From: Candidatus Cloacimonadota bacterium
Lineage (GTDB): Bacteria > Cloacimonadota > Cloacimonadia > Cloacimonadales > TCS61
Reading direction: 5' to 3'
DNA length: 9,091 nt
NCBI GenBank assembly: GCA_030668345.1
Contig: DAOUUD010000061.1
Span: 1-9,091 of the forward strand
The position numbers were made by a program, and so were the translations under genes. Each line of letters begins with the position of its first letter. Position 1 is the stretch's first letter. Of the stretch, positions 1 through 6,139 are shown piece after piece. Under the pieces are notes generated by a model, which ran no database searches, was not told the DNA's origin, and saw nothing but the letters and a program-made list of their open reading frames with translations.

Positions 1-1302
1 CCAACCATTTTCATCGTTTTTGGTAATCTTAAAATTCCCCTCATGATATGCTACATTGCTATCATAGAAGTATATTGGCCAACCCTCCGGATAAACAGGG
101 TCACCATTGGGTCCTATAGAATCCACAATTCCATCTTCATCCAGATCCCAGGGAATCATCGGTGTGTCATCAGCAGGATTTGTACCTTCCAGATAAAGAT
201 CATAAAAACTGAATTCCTGAGTAGGAATATCGAAAGAATATACTTTTGTGTACATTGCCGGCAGATCAGGGTACCAGGAAGATGGTTCGATCAACAGGTT
301 CATTGTTCCTAAAAAGGAAATTTTTGAGTTGTCATCATGGAAGATGCTATTTTGATGAGAACATAAATAAGGGGCAAAATACAATTCTCCTGTGGTTCCA
401 GGATACCATACGTTGTAATGTGATTCCTGGAAATAAAATTCGAAATCTCCTTCTCCGTAACTATCATTATGTAAAACAATTATCTGGTCAGTTAAATTAC
501 CGAATTCAAAATCCGCTTGAATATAACCCATAAAAGCTATCTGCCCATCATCTGAAACCGAACAGGAAAGATTAGGGCGTACCCATTCCGGATCGCCCAT
601 GTGCCATTCATCCAGAAGCGGAATTGTTCGATAAGTGAAATCAAATTCAACTTGCTGGTGTAGATCATTAACGTTAAAATCAAAAAAACCTATCAGAATA
701 TTTTCCGATGGGGTTCCATTGAGCGGACACACATCACTATTTTTGCCAATTACATAAACGCGCCTTTTATCAGGAATCGGTGAAGGTCCAATGTGAACTT
801 CCGGCCAGATAAATTCATCTGTTGGCATATTTGCAGATGGAGTATCATCTTCGAAAATTGCGTAAGGTGTTATCCACAATCCTGGCTGACCAAAATGCAG
901 CAAATCAAAACTAAACACTACTTCTAAATCGGCTGTTAATGGATCACTATTACAGTGAAAAGCAATCATAGGATCACAAGTTATAGGATCGAGATCGATG
1001 CCGGCATAGCCTTCGTGAATATCATCTGTTCCAATCAGTCCAATATTGCTAAGATTTCCATTTGCATTTATGAAAGCGTAATATTCACGTCGAGTCGAGG
1101 CCGCCGTTTCTCTGCCATGAAAAACGATATACACACTACCATCTTCTTCTACTTGAATTGGTAGTCCACAATAGCTGCCAGGCATGTAATCGAAAAAATT
1201 TTCTATGATATCTATTGGTTCGATGATGAATTCATATTCTGGTATTTGTGAAAACAGAGAAAGAGTAATCAGTAAAATAGAAACACATAATATTTGTTTC
1301 AT
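1..1302 (-). CDS. Secreted paralog A, C-terminally truncated by the window edge
   Basis: Translating down from the ATG at 1302 gives 434 codons with no stop to the left edge, so the gene is partial and not broken. The start is supported by GGGAGGG at 1312-1306, three bases before the ATG. Residues 1-19 (MKQILCVSILLITLSLFSQ) look like a signal peptide. The rest aligns along its length with the two upstream genes: DYMPGSY, HGRETAASTRR, HEGYAGIDLDPIT, IGPSPIPDKRRVYV, a WYPDL segment, and a calcium-type DxDxDG loop (D386, D388, D390, G391, D394). It lacks the roughly 28-residue spacer that the other two carry after the signal peptide. It also lacks the NPLNQDGTP loop and has a different stretch after DxDxDG. 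The Asp-box region and any sorting domain would lie outside the window. Function is unknown; an exported surface protein is inferred. No promoter is visible directly upstream, so it may be co-transcribed with paralog B. Confidence 0.9.
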   Translation of the reverse strand, partial: MKQILCVSILLITLSLFSQIPEYEFIIEPIDIIENFFDYMPGSYCGLPIQVEEDGSVYIVFHGRETAASTRREYYAFINANGNLSNIGLIGTDDIHEGYAGIDLDPITCDPMIAFHCNSDPLTADLEVVFSFDLLHFGQPGLWITPYAIFEDDTPSANMPTDEFIWPEVHIGPSPIPDKRRVYVIGKNSDVCPLNGTPSENILIGFFDFNVNDLHQQVEFDFTYRTIPLLDEWHMGDPEWVRPNLSCSVSDDGQIAFMGYIQADFEFGNLTDQIIVLHNDSYGEGDFEFYFQESHYNVWYPGTTGELYFAPYLCSHQNSIFHDDNSKISFLGTMNLLIEPSSWYPDLPAMYTKVYSFDIPTQEFSFYDLYLEGTNPADDTPMIPWDLDEDGIVDSIGPNGDPVYPEGWPIYFYDSNVAYHEGNFKITKNDENGW

Positions 1303-1354
1303 TTTCCCTCCCTTATTTGAGGTTCAAATTCAGGAAAGTTACTCATAAAATATG

Positions 1355-1373
1355 CCGGGGCTTCACGCCCCGG
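1355..1373 (-). terminator. GC-rich hairpin between paralogs B and A (weak terminator or attenuator)
   Basis: A perfect 7-bp stem (CCGGGGC / GCCCCGG) with a 5-nt loop starts 8 nt after the stop codon of paralog B. On the minus strand it is followed by CATATTTTATG, a poor U-tract, so complete intrinsic termination is doubtful. It could act as partial terminator, as a 3'-end stabiliser, or be a copy of a dispersed palindromic repeat. Gene A begins about 50 bp further on. Confidence 0.55.
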
Positions 1374-1381
1374 ACTTTGTT

Positions 1382-3508
1382 CTATTTCAGTAAGATCATT
1401 TTTTTAGTGAAAGCTAAACTGCCAGCTTTCATTTTATAGAAATACACTCCCGAAGCAACCGCTTTTCCAGATTCATCAACGCCATCCCAAGATACTGAAT
1501 GATTGCCTACTTGGAGCATTTCATTAACAAGCGTTTTTACTTTCTGTCCTTTCAAATTGTAGATTGAAATCTTAGTTTCCTCTGCGTCCTCTGCGGTGAA
1601 AAAAGTAATTGTTGTACTTGGATTAAAGGGATTAGGATAATTCTGGTAGAGATTAAACGGTACTGATGTTATAGTGGGATCGGTTCCATCTTCCGGGTCG
1701 ATGTGTATCTTAATTGCAGCATAAATTTGTGTGCCACCAATGTTTTCACCATGACCTTGAATATAGGAACCATAGCTGTTGTCATCTAAAAAGAAAAGAT
1801 GAACTAATCCCCAGCCAGATCCCAGGTATTCGATTTCATCACCTATATACAGGTACTCTGGGATCATACCGTCCAGTTCGGGTGCAAAGTTGTCATCATC
1901 TGCTTTGGCGTTTATAATGATCTCATCTTCCCAGGTTTCTCCACCGTTTTTTGAAACAGCAATAACTATCTCCGGGTATTCTGCCCAGTCTTCATATCCG
2001 GGAACTCCCGTATTTCCATAACGTGCTTTTAAACCATCCGACCAGATACCGACCAGCCAGTTTTTCTCTTCATTCTTAGAAATCTTGAAATAGTTTTCAT
2101 GGAAAGCTACGTCATAATCGAAATGATAAATAGGCCAGCCGTCTTCCCACATAACATATCCATCAGGATCGAAATTATCAACTATTCCATCCTCATCAAG
2201 ATCCCAGGGAACCATAACCTGGTCATCTGCCGGATCTGCACCACGCACACCCAGTTCATAAAAACTGAATTCATTATTAGTGATATCGTAGGTGTATACT
2301 TTGGGATACATCAGGTTCAAATCCGGATACCAGGAATTGGGATAGATAAGCATGTTCATATTTCCTATGAAATGAAGTTTTGTGCCGCCATCGGCAAAGA
2401 TAGTATTCATGTGATTACAAAGATAAGGAGCAAAATAGATATCGTGAGGATCTCCGTTTTCATCAGTGAAGCATGGTGTTCCATCCTGGTTAAGGGGATT
2501 ATCTACACCCATATGAAAATCAGCATCAAAATATTCAAAGTTACCTTCACCATAATTATCATTATAGAGCACATAAATTCTATCGGTCATGGAAGAAGTA
2601 GCATCTGCAGTAATGGTGTATCCCATCAAAGCTATTTTGCCGTCGTCGGAAACTGCACAGGCATGAGCAGGTCGTATCCATTCAGGATCTTCATTATGCC
2701 AATTATCCAGTACCTGGATTGTTCTATAAGACCAGTCCAGTTCGGATTGAGCATTCAGATCGACAACATTAAAATCGGCATAAGCAATCAGCACATTTTC
2801 CGAAGGTAAGCCTGTTGGGCTTATGGCAACATTGTTAGCCACCACATAGATCCTTCTTTTATCGGGATCGGGTGATGGTCCAATAAAAACATAGGGCCAG
2901 GCAAAATGATCATCCGGTACATTGGGAGAAGGAGTATTATCATCAATAACCTCAAAAGGAGGTATCCAAAGCCCTGAAGTTCCTGACAGGTGAAAAAGAT
3001 CGTAGGTAAGAACACATTCCAGCCCGGCACTGGATGGATCAGAGTCAACATGCCAGCTTGCAAAAGGATCACAGGTAACAGGATCGATATCTACTCCAGC
3101 ATATCCTTCATGGATATCATCGGTTCCAATAGTAGCAATATTTGTTACATTCCCGCTTGCATCGATATAAGCAAAATACATACGACGCGTAGAAGCAGCT
3201 GTTTCGCGTCCATGGAAGATAATGTACTTCCCATCGGCAGGGAATAAGCTCGGATAGGATATATCCGGTTGAACTCTTATTGGCGTGCTATTATAACTTC
3301 CGGGCATGTAGTCATAATAATTGGAAATAAGCGATTGTGGATCGATAACAAATTCCCACTCGGGAACATCTCTACTTAAATTTTGACGGTTTGAAGGACT
3401 ATTTTCATGGTTAGAAATCAGAGAAGATTTAACGGTGGGTGTTTGTAAATCTGCAAAAACGATACAGGAAATAAATACAACAACAAATAAAGATAATGCT
3501 TTTTTCAT
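1382..3508 (-). CDS. Secreted paralog B with C-terminal Por_Secre/FlgD-like sorting domain
   Basis: A 708-residue protein. Residues 1-19 are a signal peptide (MKKALSLFVVVFISCIVFA), followed by a polar spacer (about 20-47) and a large body (about 48-605). The body holds DYMPGSY (66-72), HGRETAASTRR, HEGYAGVDIDP, and a calcium-type loop D436-L-D438-E-D440-G441-I-V-D444. It also has an Asp-box-like S519-KNGGET-W526 with Asn where Asp is usual, and a very conserved segment near 568-592. After a short Thr/Pro linker comes the sorting domain (about 619-708): NYPNPFNPSTTI, NLKGQKVKTLVNE, SGVYFYKMK, KKMILLK. In this family it is the signal for type IX-like secretion or surface display. A strong GGGGAGGG ribosome site precedes the ATG, and a sigma-54 promoter lies 40 bp upstream. 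Oddities: about eight extra residues near 83-90, and a repeat-derived FTAEDAEE stretch within the sorting domain (637-644). The body could be a beta-propeller; its activity is unknown. Confidence 0.95.
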   Translation of the reverse strand: MKKALSLFVVVFISCIVFADLQTPTVKSSLISNHENSPSNRQNLSRDVPEWEFVIDPQSLISNYYDYMPGSYNSTPIRVQPDISYPSLFPADGKYIIFHGRETAASTRRMYFAYIDASGNVTNIATIGTDDIHEGYAGVDIDPVTCDPFASWHVDSDPSSAGLECVLTYDLFHLSGTSGLWIPPFEVIDDNTPSPNVPDDHFAWPYVFIGPSPDPDKRRIYVVANNVAISPTGLPSENVLIAYADFNVVDLNAQSELDWSYRTIQVLDNWHNEDPEWIRPAHACAVSDDGKIALMGYTITADATSSMTDRIYVLYNDNYGEGNFEYFDADFHMGVDNPLNQDGTPCFTDENGDPHDIYFAPYLCNHMNTIFADGGTKLHFIGNMNMLIYPNSWYPDLNLMYPKVYTYDITNNEFSFYELGVRGADPADDQVMVPWDLDEDGIVDNFDPDGYVMWEDGWPIYHFDYDVAFHENYFKISKNEEKNWLVGIWSDGLKARYGNTGVPGYEDWAEYPEIVIAVSKNGGETWEDEIIINAKADDDNFAPELDGMIPEYLYIGDEIEYLGSGWGLVHLFFLDDNSYGSYIQGHGENIGGTQIYAAIKIHIDPEDGTDPTITSVPFNLYQNYPNPFNPSTTITFFTAEDAEETKISIYNLKGQKVKTLVNEMLQVGNHSVSWDGVDESGKAVASGVYFYKMKAGSLAFTKKMILLK
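1579..1600 (-). repeat. Tandem 9-mer repeat (CCGCAGAGG/ACGCAGAGG) embedded in coding sequence
   Basis: On the minus strand the sequence reads TTCA, then CCGCAGAGG and ACGCAGAGG: two 9-bp units differing at one base. They are translated in frame as FTAEDAEE in the sorting domain of paralog B, where paralog C has the usual YNLKEAGQVT type of strand. I recall GCAGAGG-type arrays as dispersed repeats in many unrelated bacterial genomes; that is memory, not a search result. Confidence 0.6.
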
Positions 3509-3547
3509 AATTCCCTCCCCTATGAAATTGTGAACAAAAATTAAAGA

Positions 3548-3563
3548 AGCATAACCTGTGCCA
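3548..3563 (-). promoter_or_regulatory. Sigma-54 (-24/-12) promoter for paralog B
   Basis: The minus strand reads TGGCACAGGTTATGCT. Against the RpoN consensus TGGCACRNNNNTTGCW it has one mismatch (ATGC for TTGC) and the obligatory GG-N10-GC spacing. The predicted transcription start is near 3537, giving a leader of about 29 nt that contains GGGGAGGG (3520-3513) before the ATG at 3508. It shares TGGCACAG and the -12 GC with the paralog C promoter, while the surrounding leaders are clearly different in sequence. That argues for selection on the element. Confidence 0.8.
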
Positions 3564-3629
3564 AATCACGCATATTAAAATCTCATCATATTCTCAGATG
3601 CCAATGCAAGCTGATTAACTACCTTAACA

Positions 3630-3655
3630 GACTTTTAAAACCTAAAAGAAAAGTC
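3630..3655. promoter_or_regulatory. Inverted repeat, candidate activator site upstream of paralog B
   Basis: Perfect 7-bp arms GACTTTT (3630-3636) and AAAAGTC (3649-3655) are separated by 12 bp. A second nested repeat, CTTTTA/TAAAAG (3632-3637 and 3643-3648), overlaps it. The centre is about 105 bp upstream of the predicted start of the sigma-54 transcript, within the range where NtrC-type activators often bind. In AT-rich DNA such repeats also arise by chance, so this is only a candidate. Confidence 0.3.
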
Positions 3656-3659
3656 AAAT

Positions 3660-3675
3660 AATAACTTAGGTTATT
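3660..3675. promoter_or_regulatory. Second inverted repeat upstream of paralog B
   Basis: Perfect 6-bp arms AATAAC and GTTATT flank TTAG. The centre is about 130 bp upstream of the predicted sigma-54 start, next to the 3630-3655 repeat. It is a possible second activator site. The evidence is symmetry and position only. Confidence 0.25.
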
Positions 3676-3732
3676 CTCTCAAAAAAGGTTTTATTGCGGA
3701 AATTATTCAGCAAATTGTGTTATAGATTCAAC

Positions 3733-3767
3733 AAAAAAGGTCAAGTTCCCTGCCGAGAACTTGACCT
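3733..3767 (-). terminator. Strong intrinsic terminator after paralog C
   Basis: On the minus strand AGGTCAAGTTC and GAACTTGACCT form an 11-bp perfect stem with an 8-nt loop. Six consecutive U residues follow, the first of them paired with the stem's outermost A. It starts 35 nt downstream of the paralog C stop codon. It should end the paralog C transcript, so paralog B depends on its own promoter. An alternative pairing that uses the loop is listed separately. Confidence 0.9.
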
Positions 3768-3780
3768 GTCGGATGCAGGG
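3748..3780 (-). other. Alternative hairpin mutually exclusive with the terminator
   Basis: In the minus-strand RNA, CCCUG (3780-3776) can pair with CAGGG (3752-3748), and CCGA (3772-3769) with UCGG (3756-3753). This gives 9 bp with a 3-nt bulge. Its 12-nt loop, CAGGUCAAGUUC, is the whole 5' arm of the terminator stem. The two folds compete, as terminator and antiterminator do. No ligand or protein is implied by the sequence. Confidence 0.4.
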
Positions 3781-3802
3781 TAATTATTTGATTATACCAA
3801 CC

Positions 3803-5920
3803 CTATTTCATCAGGATCATTTTCTTCGTGTCTGTATAAACACCCGATTTCATTTTGTAGAAATACATGCCGCTTGATACACTTTGCTTGTTATCATTTT
3901 TCCCATTCCACTCGATATTATATCGGCCAACATCTTTATGCTCATTAACAAGAGTCCTAACCTTTTGGCCTTTGATATTATAAACTTCCAGAGTCACCTG
4001 ACCTGCTTCTTTCAAATTGTAAGAAATGGTAGTGTTGGGATTAAAGGGATTGGGATAGTTCTGGGAAAGAGAAATGATGCTTGGTGTAACTGTGGGATCT
4101 ACAGATGAAGTTCCAAAGAATATCTTGATAGAGGCATACGTCATTGTACCACCGATATTTTCTCCATGTCCCTGAATCGAAGAACCGTAACTATTATCAT
4201 CCAGGAAGAATAAGTGTACTAAACCCCAACCATCGCCAATATCTTCAATTTTATCGCCAACGTAAATATATTCGGGAATCATACCATCCAATTCAAGTGC
4301 AAAGTTGTCGTCATCTGCTTTGGCATTCATAATTATTTCTTCTTTCCATGTTTCACCGCCATCATTGGAAATAGCTATTGCGATCTCAGGATATTCTGCC
4401 CAATCTTCATAACCGGGTACAGGAATACCACCGGGAACACCGCCGTTGCCATAACGTGATTTTAATCCTTCACTCCAGATACCCAAGAGCCAGCCATTAT
4501 CTTCATTTTTTGTAATTTTAAAGTTGCCTTCATGGAAAGCTACATTCTGATCGAAATGGTAAATGGGCCAGCCGTCTTCCCACATTACATATCCATCCGG
4601 ATCAAAATTATCAACAACACCATCTTCATCCAGATCCCAGGGAAGCATAACCTGACCATCAGCAGGATCGGCGCCACGGATCCAGAGTTCATAAAAACTA
4701 AATTCATTGTTTATAATGTCATAGGTATAAACTTTCGGATACATCAGACAGAGATCGGGATACCATTGATCGGGATAGATCATCATGTTCATGTTGCCCA
4801 AGAAGCGCAGCTTTGTACCACCATCGGTAAATATAGTATTCATATGATGTGCCAGATAAGGAGAAAAATAAATCTCGTGTGGATCACCATTTTCATCCGG
4901 GAAACGAGGAGTACCGTCCTGGTTAAGAGGATTAGGAACCTCATGATAATAATCGGCATCATAATATTCAAAATCACCTTCTCCGTAGTTCTCATTCAAG
5001 AGCACGTACAAGCGGTCGGTCATGGGAGAAGTAGCATCTTCTGTAACGGTATATCCCATGAAAGCTATCTTGCCATCTTCAGAAACAGCACAGGCTTGTG
5101 CTGGTCTTATCCATTCTGGAGTACCTGCATGCCAATTGTCCAACAACGGAATAGTGCGATATGTCCAATCAAGCTCAGATTGAAGGTTCAGATCAGCGAC
5201 GTCAAAATTGGCATAAGCTATCATAACGTTTTCAGAAGGATCGCCTGTTGCGGGGCTACTGGTGCCATTACTTGCTACAATATAAACCCTTCTTTTAGCA
5301 GGATCGGGTGAAGGTCCTATAAATACATAAGGCCATTCAAATTCATCATCCGGTGCCAATGGAGAGGGAATATTGTCATCAATGACTATGAATGGTGATT
5401 TCCACAATCCGGGGCTTCCCAGGTGATAAAGGTCATAACTTAAAACACATTCAAGTTGAGCAGTACCTGGATCAGCATTTACATGCCAGCTTACAAATGG
5501 GTCACCGGTTACAGGGTCGATATCGATTCCAGCATATCCCTCATGGATATCTTCGGTTCCGATAGTAGCAATATTCGTTACATTGCCATTTGCATCGATA
5601 TAAGCATGATACACACGACGTGTAGAAGCGGCTGTTTCTCGAGCATGGTAAGTAATGTAGATACCTCCCATTGCATCCGGTTGCAATCTAACCGGATTAC
5701 TGTTGTAACTACCCGGCATATAATCGTAGTAGTTTGTGAGCAACGATTGCGGCTCAGTAACAAATTCCCACTCTGGTACATCACGCAATGATGATTGATT
5801 TAACGTGGTTTTGTTGCCATGTTCATCAATTGCTGCTTTACGCATAATGGGAGTTTGCAGATCCGCTAACAGCATACATGTTAATGCTGTAAGCATAAAC
5901 AAAATAAGGATCTTTTTCAT
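3803..5920 (-). CDS. Secreted paralog C with C-terminal Por_Secre/FlgD-like sorting domain
   Basis: A 705-residue protein, co-linear with paralog B and identical to it over most of its length by eye. It has a signal peptide at 1-19 (MKKILILFMLTALTCMLLA), a spacer (20-47) and a large body (48-605). The body carries DYMPGSY, ARETAASTRR, HEGYAGIDIDP, and a calcium-type loop D429-L-D431-E-D433-G434-V-V-D437. It also has a canonical Asp-box S518-ND-GGET-W525, the motif of BNR/sialidase-type beta-propellers. Residues 540-592 are nearly invariant with paralog B. The sorting domain (about 618-705) reads NYPNPFNPNTTI, NIKGQKVRTLVNE, SSGMYFYKMK, KKMILMK and should direct export through the outer membrane. 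Compared with paralog B there are six extra residues near 495-501 (a GGIPVP-like insert). The AGGAGG ribosome site (5930-5925) and a consensus sigma-54 promoter fix the start. No enzymatic function can be assigned. Confidence 0.95.
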   Translation of the reverse strand: MKKILILFMLTALTCMLLADLQTPIMRKAAIDEHGNKTTLNQSSLRDVPEWEFVTEPQSLLTNYYDYMPGSYNSNPVRLQPDAMGGIYITYHARETAASTRRVYHAYIDANGNVTNIATIGTEDIHEGYAGIDIDPVTGDPFVSWHVNADPGTAQLECVLSYDLYHLGSPGLWKSPFIVIDDNIPSPLAPDDEFEWPYVFIGPSPDPAKRRVYIVASNGTSSPATGDPSENVMIAYANFDVADLNLQSELDWTYRTIPLLDNWHAGTPEWIRPAQACAVSEDGKIAFMGYTVTEDATSPMTDRLYVLLNENYGEGDFEYYDADYYHEVPNPLNQDGTPRFPDENGDPHEIYFSPYLAHHMNTIFTDGGTKLRFLGNMNMMIYPDQWYPDLCLMYPKVYTYDIINNEFSFYELWIRGADPADGQVMLPWDLDEDGVVDNFDPDGYVMWEDGWPIYHFDQNVAFHEGNFKITKNEDNGWLLGIWSEGLKSRYGNGGVPGGIPVPGYEDWAEYPEIAIAISNDGGETWKEEIIMNAKADDDNFALELDGMIPEYIYVGDKIEDIGDGWGLVHLFFLDDNSYGSSIQGHGENIGGTMTYASIKIFFGTSSVDPTVTPSIISLSQNYPNPFNPNTTISYNLKEAGQVTLEVYNIKGQKVRTLVNEHKDVGRYNIEWNGKNDNKQSVSSGMYFYKMKSGVYTDTKKMILMK

Positions 5921-5921
5921 T

Positions 5922-5986
5922 TTTCCTCCTAAATGAATTTATCCTTATTATTGCAACCGCTGTGCCATTTGGTAGATAGGAGGAAA
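5922..5986 (-). promoter_or_regulatory. Fold-back element that can mask the paralog C ribosome binding site
   Basis: TAGGAGGAAA at 5931-5922 on the minus strand contains the complete ribosome site of paralog C. Its perfect 10-bp reverse complement TTTCCTCCTA lies upstream at 5986-5977, separated by 45 nt. The sigma-54 promoter (5967-5952) sits between the arms, and the predicted start near 5941 excludes the upstream arm. Only RNA reading through from the kinase/regulator operon would carry both arms and hide the ribosome site. Confidence 0.5.
5952..5967 (-). promoter_or_regulatory. Sigma-54 (-24/-12) promoter for paralog C, perfect consensus
   Basis: The minus strand reads TGGCACAGCGGTTGCA, matching every specified position of the RpoN consensus TGGCACRNNNNTTGCW, with GG-N10-GC spacing. 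The predicted start is near 5941, leaving a leader of about 20 nt that includes AGGAGG and ends at the ATG at 5920. The gene immediately upstream encodes a sigma-54 activator of the NtrC class, the obvious candidate to open this promoter. Confidence 0.9.
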
Positions 5987-5997
5987 TGATAAGTTGT

Positions 5998-6012
5998 ACT
6001 TAAAAGTTAAGT
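5998..6012. promoter_or_regulatory. Inverted repeat upstream of the paralog C promoter
   Basis: Perfect arms ACTTAA and TTAAGT surround AAG. A shorter repeat, AAGT-TGT-ACTT (5991-6001), overlaps its left side. The centre is about 64 bp upstream of the predicted start, somewhat close for a classical enhancer site. It shares ACTT...AAGT ends with the repeat before paralog B. A regulator site is possible but unproven. Confidence 0.3.
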
Positions 6013-6039
6013 GATTATATTACAAGAAATTAAAATCAG

Positions 6040-6104
6040 AAAAAAACTTTCCGCAAACATGTAGAAATGACACAGATAAAAAGAAAAAAAAGTAAAGTGC
6101 GGAA
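6040..6104 (-). terminator. Weak terminator candidate after the response regulator
   Basis: TTCCGCA (6104-6098) and TGCGGAA (6055-6049) can pair as a 7-bp stem. The loop is long, 42 nt, and seven U residues follow (6046-6040) after a 2-nt gap. The long loop makes it much weaker than the one after paralog C. An additional run of eight U residues (6091-6084) lies inside the loop. Some read-through toward paralog C is likely. Confidence 0.35.
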
Positions 6105-6139
6105 TTAGTACTACAGTATGCTTTTTTATTTCAGCAGGC

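Noticed and set aside
43..533. Short plus-strand frames at the left edge, and the idea that this region is non-coding or a broken gene
   Set aside because: The minus strand is continuously open from 1302 to 1 and aligns with paralogs B and C; it only lacks its stop because the window ends.
1357..1364. CGGCAT...ATGA as a degenerate -24/-12 promoter before paralog A
   Set aside because: The -12 GC is replaced by GA and the -24 box overlaps the hairpin; the match is too weak to support.
1731..1736. TGGCAC on the minus strand inside paralog B as a sigma-54 promoter for paralog A
   Set aside because: The nearest following GC is 13 bases from GG instead of 10, and the site is deep inside coding sequence.
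2099..2809. 236-codon open frame on the plus strand inside paralog B
   Set aside because: It is antisense to a conserved coding region. Its similarity to the frame at 4532-5311 follows from the conserved sense proteins. It has no ribosome site and an implausible Ile-rich composition.
3629..3657. TTGACT as a -35 box of a sigma-70 promoter before paralog B
   Set aside because: At 17-bp spacing the -10 position reads AAGTCT, not close to TATAAT. The sigma-54 element nearer the gene is far better.
4532..5311. 259-codon open frame on the plus strand inside paralog C
   Set aside because: Same shadow effect as in paralog B; the sense frame has a signal peptide, domain structure, ribosome site and promoter.
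5978..6003. AGGAGG followed by ATG on the plus strand, as a possible divergent small gene
   Set aside because: The frame stops after five codons and the spacing is too short. The sequence is better explained as the complement of the paralog C ribosome site.
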